A stretch of 64,000 nucleotides of DNA from Mycosphaerella arachidis (taxonomy: Eukaryota > Ascomycota > Dothideomycetes > Mycosphaerellales > Mycosphaerellaceae). The stretch is from the NCBI GenBank assembly GCA_001297265.1, contig LIHB01000066.1:1-64000 (forward strand), written 5' to 3'. Each line of letters begins with the position of its first letter. The first letter of the stretch is position 1. Positions 53,253 to 64,000 of the stretch are shown one piece after another. Position numbers and translations under genes: made by a program. The notes under the pieces are model-generated. The model was not told the origin of the DNA and did no database searches. It was given only the letters and a program-made list of their open reading frames with translations.

Positions 53253-54072
53253 CCTCACTCAGCCCGGCGAAGCACCTTTGCGTCCCATCCGTGCCCTCTT
53301 GGAGGACACAGCCTTGCAAGAACTCATCATTGGTCACGCTGGCTCTTGTCGCGCAAGGACCTGATTACTAAGGGTCGCGCACATGCCATTTGTACAGTCG
53401 ACGAACAGAGACGCCTGAAAGCGAAGCTGCGAAAGGCCACGAGCTCGAAAAAGTCGTCAATGTTGTCGATGGCTTGCCGACGGCGGTTCAGTCAGGCGCA
53501 AGTCACGAGTCTTCGAATGACACGTCGGAAACAGCAGGCTGATGGCCAATCCCTTGTCTCTTTCAGGGTGCGCCGCTGCGAGCGTACTGTTAGGCACGCA
53601 CTTCGAGCTCTGTACCGCGTCCAAGCCTCTGCTACTGCGCGCCACGCAAGGCTAGCGTATCAAAGCTGTCTCTCGTAGACCCTAACTATGTTCATGTTGC
53701 CGTGGCAAACCAAATATCTTGCCTGTTGTTCTCTCAGCAGAAGGATCATCAATCTGGGTTGAGAGGTCTCACGCCGGCTGACGGTGGTGGTGGTGGTAGT
53801 GGTGGTGGTGGCGGCGGCGGTAATGGTATGTCGAAGTGTGGTAGTGTCTCTGTACTGTTGCGGGTGTCATCGTTGCATCTGTTCCGCTTTGCGCTGCAGC
53901 CGTAATGTTGTCAGTCGATGCCATCTGAAGGTTTCTATAGCTTAGTACGCCGATGTAACGCTAGGTTAGTCAAGTTTATAGTCGTACGATTAAGCCCGGC
54001 CACCTGGGGTATGGTCCTACAGATGTGCCGCCGCAGCCAAACTTCCCAGCTGCGCATTGGTGGCACCCTCCT
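53253..54072. other. Gene-poor stretch with GGT repeats
   Basis: It has a GGT/GGC-rich simple repeat at about 53783-53823. I see no gene. The sequence just after the HET relic may be its further degraded C-terminus. Confidence 0.45.
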
Positions 54073-54503
54073 TCAGGAACTTTGGGGGGGGGGGGGGGGG
54101 GAGCGGGCAGCTTTGCAGACCTGTGTTCGGTTCGTCAACTTTGCTCCAGCAAGTACCAACCTCTGCCTTGACCCAACACGCAGCACAGATCTCTGAGTCG
54201 TGTCGCGAGGCTGGCTGCTTGTGTTCGAGTCACTAGTGGCACTGCACATCTCGCACGTCTTCATGTGAGAGAGCTGGTCCATCAAGTTTGCCTCCCTCTC
54301 AAGCGCCTCGTTGAGCTGCGCTGCTTGTCGCACTCATCGACTGACACCGCAACACCTCCAGCTTCTTCCTTCACGAAGGTATTCAGCTCTGCCAAGAGTT
54401 TCTCCCCATCGGCGACAGCCTCAGTAAGCTCGAAGATTCGACGTTTGGCTTCTTCGAATTGCAGCCTCTCGAAGTAGGACTTGTTTAAGTCGTTAGACGC
54501 CAC
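54073..54503 (-). pseudogene. Small coiled-coil ORF, apparently frameshifted
   Basis: From 54503 a frame reads MASNDLNKSYFERLQFEEAK then RRIFELTEAVADGEKLLAEL, a heptad-like charged helix, and closes at 54282. An overlapping frame from about 54333 carries the helix on (RQAAQLNEALEREANLMDQL) with a CEMC motif and ends at 54073 beside an 18-base G run. No intron of normal length fits between them, so either one frameshift separates two halves of a roughly 140-residue protein or the second half is chance. I do not recognise the family. Confidence 0.4.
54084..54101. repeat. 18-base G homopolymer
   Basis: Uninterrupted G run, prone to sequencing error and slippage; the neighbouring frame should be read with care. 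Confidence 0.9.
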
Positions 54504-54737
54504 ATTTTCGGTGCTGAGCCGATGTCAAGATGTGAAGCTCATATGTGGGAGCGTGTGTTGACAAGTTGTTCAAGGGCAAGTGAGGAAAATTTGAATTAGG
54601 GTAGATGAATTAGCGCTAACTTGATCCACCGTGCACATGCTCAGCTGCCACAAAGCCTGTTCTCAAGTCATTCCCTTTTCTTTCCATGTCCGACATCCTC
54701 TCGTACTCTCTAGTGTGAGATGCGCTTAAGCAAAAGC

Positions 54738-55342
54738 TCAGACCTGCTCTGGATAGAGGTCGAGATTGCCCGCGTCCTCGCCGTATGGACCAGAGGTGCT
54801 AAATTCGCGCCACGTCTCGTAGGTGGCGTTCTGAGAGGCCTGATCGAACGTGATGGTGCCAGTGACCCTACGTCAGGAGTTAGTAGCTTTCTTCAAGCAG
54901 TGCAGTAGCTCACTCACGGATTCGTGAACTCAACCGATATCAAGAGCTCGCTGACCATGTTTGGTCGTCGTGGCCTGAGCTCCATGTACATTGAGACGTC
55001 CGTCACACCGTCATTCTCACCGAAGGTGATGTTACAGCTCCTCAAGTTCCTGTCGTGGCGTGGAATATGACGGCCGTGGCATAAGGCACTGAAGGCGGGT
55101 TTTCCTAACGCAGCATTGCTGGCGATCTGGAGAAAGTGTTGGCACTCGGCATTTGCGCAGCTAGCGTCAAAGTTCGTAATGTGCCAGGCATTGTCCTCGT
55201 CAGGCGGGGCGCTGCTGCTGTCCGTTTGAGGATTTGGCGGGGCGCTGCTGCTGACCATTAGAGGATCTGGCGTTGCTACAGCAGAGGCAATGGAGAGCAG
55301 ACCAAGGCTCAGGGCGAGGGTAGTAGCGGTCTTGGAGAACAT
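54738..55342 (-). CDS. Small secreted cysteine-containing protein
   Basis: Two exons, 55342-54918 and 54867-54738, with a 50-bp intron (GTGAGTGAG...CTACTAAC...GTAG, ideal donor and branch site), give 184 residues. The signal peptide MFSKTATTLALSLGLLSIAS ends near AVA. A Ser/Pro spacer with two SSSAPP copies follows, then a globular-looking part with four cysteines (SCANAEC, LCHGRH, RSCNITF). The part after the junction reads VTGTITFDQASQNATYETWR. No known domain is recognised. Size, secretion signal and location among relics fit an effector-like or wall-associated protein, but that is inference. Without splicing the frame ends at ...VEFTNP, so naive calling would truncate it. Confidence 0.75.
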
Positions 55343-56541
55343 ATTATGTATGGGAATGAGTGATTCGTGATTGGGATTTGGTTGGCTGGACCTGGTATTA
55401 TAGCTGTCGGATTTGCTGTGGAGATGAGAATCCGAGGGAGCCTATGGGCATGCCTTATATCTCTTTGAGCGCCATCGCCAAGGCCGTATTCCTGAGGAGC
55501 CATGTCATACCAATTAGAGAAACAATTTGAAAATCGCACCCGTACTGCCAGGATCAGGCTTCTACCAGTTGGTCAGCCCAGACGCATGACCTGAGACGGA
55601 GCAATACCTCGATACACCGCTAGTATTGCTCCGTCTCTGATTCGTGCTCGAGGCTGTGCAGCTGGGTAAAGGTAGAATGACGACCGCATGGTGCAAGACT
55701 ATTGAGGCTGATGGAGTCAATATACTTCATTGAGTGTCCTATTTCGAGGAATAAGACTCGAGTCTGGATCCGGGACAAGGATGATTCAAGCAGGCCAACC
55801 TTGACGATCATCGCGGTATCAAACCAATGCAGTGACCAATGCACACATTCCTGATATATCAATCGTCGTACCATATCTTGTCATACGAGCCTCGCGAGGT
55901 TTGAACTGCAGCGTCTGTCAGCGGGGTAACATTTGCGACTCGGGCAGTTACCCTAGATGGCAAACAGTCTGGTTGCAGTGTCAATATCAGTGAGTTCTTG
56001 AGATGTCGCAAGTCCACTTGATCACATGCCTGGTCTCATCATGCAGTCTTCTTGGGACACCGACCACTGAAGCAGTCTCGCAAATGACCTCATCACGGCG
56101 TCCGCGCAGCATTTATATGCAACGTCGGCGTGACTGCCTCACGCCACACCTGTGATGAAGATACCTGGCATTGACAAGGCCTTTGTAGGAAGGTATCGCA
56201 AATGCAATCTGAAGTAGCTTTGACAATGTAGCATTGCTTTCCTGGGGAGATTGGACGTCTCGATGTCCTACAGGGACTTGAGTAGGTCGCGGCAACGCCC
56301 TACATCCAGACTCATCGTGGAGAAAAAGACCAGAACAGCAATGCGATAGGTGACAGCGCGTGATACATATGTAAGCAGTGTGCGTGCATGTTGCACGTCG
56401 TCGTGATGTGAAAGATGAAGACGAGAGGGGGAGAGGAAGTCCGCTGCGGAGGAGCTCAAAGTCGGCACGGGCCTTGTCAGAGAAAGTTGTACTCTGCATA
56501 GCAGTACATTTTTGCGATAATCCATGACACCAATTTCAAAA
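55343..56541. other. Intergenic region with one perfect hairpin
   Basis: It lies between divergent genes (small secreted protein and EMC7). Apart from the hairpin at 55593-55637 only motif-free short frames are seen. Confidence 0.5.
55593..55637. repeat. Perfect 15-bp inverted repeat with 15-base loop
   Basis: GAGACGGAGCAATAC at 55593-55607 is exactly complementary to 55623-55637. It could be the core of a tiny transposon footprint or an RNA hairpin. No U tract or conserved context follows. Confidence 0.7.
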
Positions 56542-57293
56542 ATGTTCGCACCGAAGAGCCTCATGCTGCTCGCCTGCGCCGCTCTCTCCACGGCCGCCCG
56601 CCTGACAGTCGCAATACCATCATCGCAGCTCCTTCCGTCTCCTCAGACCCTACCATCGTCATCCCACGCGGTCCTGTTAGGATCACCTGGAGTACGATAC
56701 GATGCACTGATACGGCGCGATGACACGTTCGTATTTCCAGACGTGCCAGATGCGAGCTACCTGCTCACAATACACACCCGGGACTACTTCTTCCCACCAC
56801 TCCGAGTCGATGTCAAGCAGAAGGAGGGCGAGAGTACACAGACGGTAGAAGCATGGCAGACTTTCAGAGGCAATGAGTGGAGCAATACGGGCTCTTCCTA
56901 TGGATCGGGTAAGGATGAGCTTACGGTATCTGTGAGACCGCTGGCGCAGAAGGACTTCTATCAGATACGAGGGGGCTTCAGTGTGGTTAGCTTCCTGAAG
57001 AGCCCCATGATTTTGATGGGCTTGGTGTCTGTGGTCTTGATCTTTGGCATGCCCTATCTCATGGAGAACAGTACGTGGATGCGAAACCACGCTGCAAGAT
57101 CAGCCTTTACTAATTGTCCACAGTGGATCCAGAAGCAAAGGCAGAGTTCGAGGAGATGCAGAAGAAGTCACCGCTCATGGGCTCGCAAGGTGCAGCAAAT
57201 CAGCTACAGAACTTCGATCTTGCTGGGTGGATGGCTGGCAAGAAAGTACCTGCCGCTGATAGCAATTCAGATGGTAGTGCGAAGAGGAGATAG
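56542..57293 (+). CDS. EMC7: ER membrane protein complex subunit 7
   Basis: Two exons, 56542-57070 and 57124-57293, with a 53-bp intron (GTACGT...CCACAG), give 232 residues. The signal peptide MFAPKSLMLLACAALSTAAR leads into a beta-sandwich domain (ALIRRDDTFVFPDVPDASYL, LTIHTRDYFFPPLRVDV). A single transmembrane helix follows (SPMILMGLVSVVLIFGMPYL) and a cytosolic tail MDPEAKAEFEEMQKKSPL...LQNFDLAGWMAGK. EMC7 (yeast Sop4) is part of the EMC insertase that places tail-anchored and multispan proteins in the ER membrane. An in-frame ATG at 56524 would add six residues; I prefer 56542. The splice junction makes the Met of LMENMDPEA. Confidence 0.9.
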
Positions 57294-57589
57294 CAGGACG
57301 ATTTTCATGAAAGGCTCGACTCATTGGAATCCAGCTCTTCCTCTGGTTTCTTCTCATGTCCAGACACCAGGTACATCCTCTTTTATGCCCAAACAATGTG
57401 AGCCGTCTCCAGCAAGTCACAGAGCAGAAGCTCTGCCGCTGTTCGAGCTTACAATCTCACAACCTGGCGACGTCTACTGACGCTACTTCCCCGGCGTAGA
57501 GCAGCACACAGTATCAACATGGAGCACTAATGTGGCACCTTCAACAGCGAGCGACCGCTTCAAGCTTTAGCCTAAAGCAGGGCGGAGAA

Positions 57590-58358
57590 AGCTGTCCGAC
57601 CAGGACTGGTAGGCTACGGCTCTTCCGTAAATATCTTTATCCTCAGACCAAGCACTACAGAACAGCCAAGGATTACTTGGCCGATACAGAAATCGAACTG
57701 GTGATCTCATGACAGCCATGCTGGGCTGACTGGGCAAGCACTACTAGGTGGAAACATGGTACCACGAGTTGGTCCCTTCCACTACATCTTCACCACTTGA
57801 TTGCCACCAAGTCGTCGTCGAGAAGCCCTTCACCATAACCTCCACCAAAGCCGACAAGCTCATTGCTCTGGCCAAGCAGCAGGCAAGGATCCTGACCAAA
57901 TCCAAAACCGCCGCTACGATTCTGACTTCCGCACCTTGCAACTTTACATCAATCAAGGCGTCTTCGGCCGCATCACGGAGTTCGCGGATCACTATGATGT
58001 CGATGATCCTCCTTGGATTCATAGTAAGCGTGATCCGCGACCTGGTGATGGTTTGTTATATGGACTTGGAAGTCACTCAATCGATCAGACTGCAGCTGTT
58101 TGGTGTGCCGAAGAGTGTAAAGGCGTTTAGTAGAAGCTTACCCACAAAGGCCGAGTAGGGTTACCAGCGTCAAGTTCGATGGAAAGGTGCCGAGTAACCT
58201 GGGCTCTATTTGGACTATCATCGAGATGTCGTTGCTGCCGCTAGATTCGAGAGGCAAGTCGCTGTCAAGTCAGAGGAGTCTAGGAATGTTACACGGGTGA
58301 TGGAGTTCGCCAATGAGAGTATTGTGCAGGGCGTGGAGTTGATGGGAGTCGCGTCATG
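57590..58358 (+). pseudogene. Decayed Gfo/Idh/MocA oxidoreductase copy
   Basis: GLVGYGSSVNIFI near 57606-57644 matches the Rossmann start of the family. VVVEKPFTITSTKADKLIAL (57806 onward) matches the EKP segment. NRRYDSDFRTLQLYINQGVF (about 57910-57969) and DGLLYGLGSHSIDQTAA (about 58047-58097) match the C-terminal domain. These lie in at least three frames with stops between, and VPKSVKAF and a short tail (RVMEFANESIVQGVELM, to about 58350) are all that remains of the end. It resembles the intact gene at 50828-51916 (YQNRRWDADF; LYDLGTHLIDQ) and is probably a diverged duplicate. Confidence 0.8.
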
Positions 58359-58662
58359 AAGGCAGGCGCGAAGTTGCCTTTGAGGTGTCAGACTTCCTTG
58401 ACTTTAGGTCTTGTCCCACTGTTCGTCCAATCGTTCGCCTCTTGTGAAGAAAGCACAGTGTCATGAGATCGGGTTCTCTACGAAAAGTCGTTCGACGCAG
58501 AATGTCCTCGGCGGTTGCGAGCCGAACGCCGGAGCTCTCTTCTCGACCCTGGCTCGCTTCAACGGATTAAGTCGAGAGCTTCATTTTGTTTCCATCTATC
58601 CATTGCACAACCCAAACTATCGCCAGAACACTCACTTCCTCTTGTACCACATCCACCGCACA
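58359..58662. other. Promoter and leader region of malate dehydrogenase
   Basis: About 300 bp lie between the pseudogene end and the MDH start. No discrete motif is claimed. Confidence 0.45.
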
Positions 58663-59874
58663 ATGTTCGCCGCACGCAAGGTTTCGCAGTCCGTGCTGAG
58701 TGGTGCGTTCCAGCGCAGAGCTTTTTCTGCCACAGCCGCCGACGTGAGTAGCACGAGAACCATCAAGTGATGATCACGAAAGCCATTGAGTGCTGATATG
58801 AGCCTGCGAACAGCTTTCCAAGGTCGTCGTCCTCGGTGCCGGCGGTGGTATTGGCCAGCCACTCTCCCTCCTCCTCAAGCTCAACCCACGAGTCACCGAG
58901 CTCGCACTCTACGACATCAAGGGCGGCCCAGGTGTTGCCGCTGATGTTGGCCACATCAACACCAAGAGCAATGTAAGAAGGGACAAAAGGATGTATACAG
59001 GGTACAATGGCTGAATGCGCGCAAGGTCACTGGCTACGAGCCAACACCAGAGGGCCTCGCTGCCTGCTTGAAGGGCGCTGAGATCGTTGTCATCCCAGCG
59101 GGTGTTCCACGCAAGCCAGGCATGACCCGTGATGGTATGAAAAGCTGCTGCGAATCGCATTTCTGCCAGTACTGATGTGATGATACAGACCTGTTCAACA
59201 CCAACGCCTCAATCGTCCGCGACCTCGCAAAGGCTGCCGCCCAGCACTCCCCAGACGCCAACATGCTCATCATCTCCAACCCAGTGAACAGCACCGTCCC
59301 GATCACCGCCGAGGTGTTCAAGAAGGCCGGCGTCTACAACCCCAAGAAGCTCTTCGGTGTCACCACCCTCGACGTCGTCCGCGCATCCCGATTCATCTCG
59401 CAGATCAAGAACACCGACCCAGCAACCGAGAACATTGTCGTGGTTGGTGGACACTCTGGTGAGACCATTGTCCCGCTCCTCAGCCAGTCCGGCCACGAGC
59501 TCCAGGGCGCTGAGCGCGACGAGTACGTCAAGCGCGTGCAGTTCGGTGGTGACGAGGTCGTCAAGGCCAAGGACGGTGCTGGTTCCGCTACCCTCTCCAT
59601 GGCCATGGCCGGTGCCCGCTTCACCGAATCGCTCCTCAAGGCCGCACAGGGTCAGAAGGGTGTTGTTGAGCCAACCTTCGTCGACTCGCCTCTGTACAAG
59701 GACCAGGGCGTCACTTACTTCTCGTCGAACGTCACCCTCGGACCAAACGGTGTTGAGGAGATTCACCCCGTTGGCAAGGTCACCGAGTACGAGCAGGGTC
59801 TCCTCGACAAGTGCCTCAAGGACCTCAAGGGCAACATCGAGAAGGGTGAGAAGTGGGCGCAGAGCAACCCGTAG
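58663..59874 (+). CDS. Mitochondrial malate dehydrogenase
   Basis: Four exons, 58663-58743, 58814-58972, 59026-59134 and 59189-59874, with introns of 53-70 bp, give 344 residues. Exon 1 encodes a mitochondrial presequence (MFAARKVSQSVLSGAFQRRA FSATAAD), Arg/Ser-rich without acids until its end. The NAD-binding motif GAGGGIGQPLSLLLK is at 35-49, substrate Arg residues lie in AGVPRKPGMTRD, SNPVNSTVPI follows, and the catalytic His is in GGHSGETIVPLL. It interconverts malate and oxaloacetate in the TCA cycle. No peroxisomal C-terminal tripeptide is present (ends SNP). The intron positions place the leader on its own exon. Confidence 0.96.
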
Positions 59875-60756
59875 AGTGGTGCATGGTGAGGAGCCGGTGT
59901 AAAAGTGCGACAGCAGGGTTCAGCTCTGGATGCTGAAGGAGGCTTGGTGCATAGAGCTTCTGTACCTTCATTGTAGATTTACCACGGTTCGAAGGTGTCT
60001 TTCCCGTTCAAATCTTACTTTCGGCAATGCTGCATACTTCGCATGGCGAATCTACGTCCAATCCTCGCGTGATACTTGACTGCCAATGCTCCCGACAGAC
60101 CTTGTCACTTGAACAAGGCTTTGGATGAAACATCCGCTTGGCCGTACAGCACTTGGCAACAGCACAGCACTTTCTTCATCATTTCATAGCGGCGCAACAG
60201 CAACAGGACTGTGCCTCCTGAATTGAACATTGCCCAGTCCATGACTTCGAAGGGCTCACATTCTTCTGCATATTCGTGGGTTTTCGCTCATTTCTCGGAT
60301 AAAGAGGTCACATCGGCCGGAGCTTCCGCGTCTCACGGTTTTTGCAGCGCGTCACAAGCAGAGACGTGAAATCGGCTGCGGAGTGAGAGTTGCGACTCCG
60401 ACGGTATCCTCTTCTTCGGTCACATGCAGATCAGCAAGGACGAAGAAGTGCACATGTGAAGTGCAAGAATTGGAATCGTCGTTGGTCTCGTGAGACGATA
60501 CGGGAACGACTAGAATACACGCCTGCTGTTCAACAGCCGAGGTCTAAGTTAGAACTACTGACTGCCCTTCCGCATCGGCTTTTACCACGAACCTGCACAC
60601 CAAGCTACGGCACGGCAACTTTTGCGATCGTCTGGAGCTGTCCATACCGCGGAGGACGCGGGTTGTCCTTCTTATTATTGCTTTCCTCATCACACCCTCA
60701 AAAGGACGTCTGCCACCTTCTCGCGAGATCTCTTCTATTCTTACGGTGCAGTTGGG
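59875..60756. other. Intergenic region upstream of carnitine acetyltransferase
   Basis: About 880 bp, presumed promoter. No gene was recognised. It could hold separate transcription starts for the long and short isoforms of the next gene. Confidence 0.45.
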
Positions 60757-62883
60757 ATGTTCGGGGCGCTGTCACGAAGGCGAGGCCTCGTTTCTGCTTC
60801 TACGTCCATTTACCGAGGACTAACTGCAAGCGTGAGTTTCCCTGCACATCATGCTGCTCGGCATGAGCTCCCGTCATAAAGCGGTGCATGCCCACTGACA
60901 TTCCCTCTTCTGCTTCGTAGAATCATATCAACATGGCGCCTCAACAGAAGCGGAAGAACAGCGGCTTGCCCGAAGGTATATCATCCCACCCACCACGATT
61001 CCGGCCGTCGTACTGACAGCGCGTTTTTTTGCAGGCTACCGAGAGGACCATGCCAAAGGCGCAATGCTCAGATATGAGGATTCCCTCCCCAGATTACCTG
61101 TTCCTACGCTCGAAGAGACGTCGAAACGATACCTGAAATCCGTCCACCCGCTCCTGACTCCCGCCGAGTTCGAGAACACCAAGATGGCTGTGGAGGCATT
61201 CGTCAAGCCTGGCGCTATTGGACACACACTACAAGAGAGGCTCGTTCAGCGATCGAAAGATCCAAAGATCAAGAACTGGCTGTCGGAGTGGTGGAATCAT
61301 GCCGCATACCTTGGCTACCGCGACCCAATTGTGCCCTATGTATCCTACTTCTACAGCCACCGCGACGACCGAAAACGGAGGGATCCTGCGAAACGCGCAG
61401 CTGCGATCTCGACTGGCGTCCTGGAGTTCGCGAAGCAGGTGAACGAAGGCTCTCTCGAGCCAGAGTACATGAAGAAGCTACCAATGGCCATGAGCTCGTA
61501 CCACTGGATGTTCAACGCATGCCGTATCCCAGCAAAGCCAGCCGACTACCCCGTGAAGTACAACCACCAGGACAACCAGCACATTGTCGTCATCCGGAAG
61601 AATGCATTCTTCAAGGTGCCCTCCCACCACAATGGTCGGCAACTGAGCACGAAAGAGCTAGAACACCAATTTAGACGGGTATACGAGATGGCAGAGAAGG
61701 CTCCCGCAGTCGGTATCATGACCACTGAGAACCGTGACAACTGGACCGAGATGCGCGAGCGTCTGATCAAGTCGAGCCCGGGCAACAAGGCTACCCTTCA
61801 GGCTATTGAGTCTGCGTCTTTTGTGGTCTGCTTAGATGACGCGACACCAATCACGCTCCACGAGCGATCGCATCAATACTGGCATGGAGACGGCGCAAAC
61901 CGCTGGTTCGACAAGCCACTGCAGATGATCATCAACGACAACGGCACTTCTGGCTTCACCGGCGAACACAGCATGATGGACGGCACACCCACACATCGTC
62001 TCAACGACACTGTCATGCACTGGATCTTCAACGAGAAGCTTGACTTCGAGAACCCACAACTCCGATCAGACATCCCAGACCCAGTGCCCATCCGATTCCA
62101 GCTTTCCGGCGAAAATTACGCAGACGTCGCTCTGGCCACAACACACCACGTTGGCCTCATGAGTCAGCACGAACTTCGCGTCGAGGCGTTCCAGGGCTAC
62201 GGCAAGGGCCTTATGAAGAAGTTCAAGTGCTCGCCTGACGCTTACGTGCAAATGATCATTCAGCTAGGATACTTCAAGTTCTACGGCAAGAGCCGACCGA
62301 CCTACGAATCTGCCGCTACCCGTCGTTTCCAGGAAGGACGAACCGAGACGTGCCGAACTGTGTCTGACGAGAGTGTTGCTTTCTGCAATGCTATGCAACA
62401 TCCTCTTTCGACCGATGCTGAGTGCCGCGAGCTGTTCCGGAAGGCAATTTCTGCACACACTGAGTACATCACTGCTGCCAGTGATGGAAAGGGTGTGGAT
62501 CGCCATCTCTTCGGCCTCAAGAAGCTTCTCCAGGAAGGCGAGGATACGCCCGAGATCTTCAAGGACCCTGCGTATACTTACAGCAGCAACTGGTACATCA
62601 GCTCTTCGCAACTCAGCTCCGAGTACTACAATGGATATGGATGGTCGCAGGTTATTGATGATGGTTGGGGGTGAGTAATCAATGTCATGAGAACCCGATG
62701 AGAGAAGATACTGACATTTGGACTAGTATCGCCTACATGATCAACGAGAACAGCGTCCAATTCAACATCGTGAGCAAGAATCTCGGAGCGGAGCGAATGG
62801 CTTTCTTCCTCAATGAGGCTGCGCAAGATATCCGTGCGATTATGGAGGCGCAGGAGAGTGAGAAGCCCAAGGCTCGTCTCTAG
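60757..62883 (+). CDS. Carnitine O-acetyltransferase, mitochondrial and peroxisomal forms
   Basis: Four exons, 60757-60831, 60921-60975, 61035-62670 and 62727-62883, give 640 residues. Exon 1 (MFGALSRRRGLVSASTSIYR) is a mitochondrial presequence. Exon 2 contains a second in-frame ATG at 60933 (MAPQQKRKN) that would give a 611-residue form without it. Both forms end in KARL, and ARL fits the peroxisomal PTS1 consensus. The carnitine/choline acyltransferase family block is clear: LPRLPVPTLEETSKRYLKSV near the start, and the catalytic His in GEHSMMDGTPTHRLND. It transfers acetyl groups between CoA and carnitine for export from peroxisomes and import into mitochondria during growth on acetate or fatty acids. 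Yeast CAT2 and Aspergillus acuJ are likewise dually targeted. Confidence 0.93.
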
Positions 62884-64000
62884 ACGACGCCTTGCGAACC
62901 TGAAGAACTTCGGCTGCGTGGACGCCTGCGATCTGGGAATGAAGCCACAAGAGAAATACCAGGCAAGCCACGAAGTGAAGCTAGAGACATTTACCTTTTG
63001 AATTCTACCTGTGGTTGACCGTTTTGGAACAGGTAGCCAAAGCAACGAAGGATCGGTGTTGCTAATTCGAATTGATCTCGTGGGAGGGATCTACCTGTAC
63101 AAATTCACGAGCTTGGGTGCGGTGCTGTATGTAGTGAAATCGAATGGCATCCATTGAATGAAGCCACCCACCTACAGTTGGGATCTCATTGAGGCAACAG
63201 AATTGTAGAAAAGCGGCGACGTGGTAATGATTCCGGCACATATGAGCTGACATGTTTTTTAAGTTGGGAGTTAACAAGATGCAGAAGGATCATCGCAGGC
63301 GGAATTGCTAGTGAATGAGCTGGCCCTGGATCGTAGCCGGAGGGAGACGAGATAGGGTAGGATCGAGAAGACGCTGTTTAGTAGTGCGCTCACACAGGGA
63401 AGATCTTGAGCGGTGAGGAGGTGACGGCTCAGATCATGGGGTACGCACACTCACTGAATGTTGTTATTTCGAGCTTCACTAACAGTCTCACAAGCTCATT
63501 GCGCCCCCATTCTCTGGCCCAGCTCACAGGCTCAGAAGCACGGCATGGTGAACCACTTCAATATGCCTCCTTGCTGTGTCCACGAATCGCACGAGCGACC
63601 CAACCTCCATCTTATGCATCACAGTCAAGGCGAGGTTCCCAAGTCACCGCCGTCGTCATCTATGAGAAGACTCCACCGTACGTACCATGGGGCTATTATA
63701 AGTGGTTCCGGAAGCGCCAAGACAGCGTCAGGCTTATGACTGATTGCTCGCCATGACTGAGGAGATACTTGAGATGAAGACCGATTACTCTGTGCGACTC
63801 AGGGATGGAGATGTCGAGCCAGTGGGGTATGGGCTATTTCGTCTCGAAGTGCGGATAGTTCATCAGTAAGAGACTGCATTTCGGATCTTGTTGTGGAGGA
63901 CTATGGGTATTGATTCTTGGAGCACCATTGCAAAGGGGAAGGCGCAAGGTGTGTCGACGCGAGAGAGACCAGAACCCTCACCGTGCCTGTACCCGGTGAA
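62884..64000. other. Right-end region, no supported gene
   Basis: An open frame of 116 codons at 63406-63756 (plus strand) lacks recognisable motifs. It could be a fragment of a gene continuing beyond the window, but I cannot support that. Confidence 0.4.

Noticed and set aside
63406..63756. 116-codon open frame near the right end
   Set aside because: No recognisable motif or splice partner; insufficient evidence for a gene.

Overview
This is nuclear DNA of a filamentous ascomycete. Seven or more genes are split by short GT...AG introns (about 50-130 bp, most 50-60). Start codons lack bacterial ribosome-binding sites. The gene set is fungal: Sm-D2, Ams2/Spt21-like GATA factor, IRS4, DNA ligase 4, LDB19 arrestin, Shg1, EMC7, HET domain, dehydrin-like protein, GH28. 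The left edge is an extreme product of repeat-induced point mutation (RIP). A Dothideomycete (for example Mycosphaerellales) is my best guess from protein feel, but the sequence does not prove the class.

Layout. 1-2.7 kb: an A+T-rich relic in which the first ~1.39 kb contains no CpA or TpG at all. 3.1-5.4 kb: a decayed nitrate reductase gene interrupted by a 211-bp TA-flanked inverted-repeat element. 5.5-6.0 kb: a second non-autonomous transposon with ~134-bp inverted repeats, made of 30-bp subrepeats, and a 10-bp target duplication. 6.4-10.5 kb: a Kre1-like wall protein, a salicylate-hydroxylase-type FAD monooxygenase and a dehydrin-like protein, all on the minus strand. 11.9-12.6 kb: a frameshifted PRISE-type SDR. 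13-22.3 kb: dihydroxyacetone kinase, Sm-D2, an Ams2/Spt21-type factor and a secreted GH28 enzyme. 23-29.6 kb: two tandem paralogous large (dynamin/SLIP-GC-like) GTPases, one clearly dead and the other with a frameshift just after its P-loop.

30-51.9 kb is a housekeeping block: PPIL2-type cyclophilin/U-box protein, IRS4 EH protein, DNA ligase 4, amidohydrolase, 2-oxoglutarate oxygenase, LDB19 arrestin, Shg1, a small membrane protein (possibly a complex I accessory subunit), a CofD-family protein and a Gfo/Idh/MocA oxidoreductase. 52-58.4 kb is again gene-poor and decayed: HET pseudogene, broken coiled-coil ORF, a two-exon small secreted protein, EMC7, and a dead second copy of the Gfo/Idh gene. 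58.6-62.9 kb holds mitochondrial malate dehydrogenase and a carnitine acetyltransferase with both an alternative mitochondrial leader exon and a peroxisomal C-terminus.

The genes do not form one obvious pathway or cluster. The adjacent malate dehydrogenase and carnitine acetyltransferase both serve two-carbon metabolism, but adjacency may be chance. The most unusual features are the saturated RIP tract, the two clearly delimited MITE-like elements, the tandem GTPase pair, and the dual-targeting architecture of the carnitine acetyltransferase. I found no convincing new multi-gene system.
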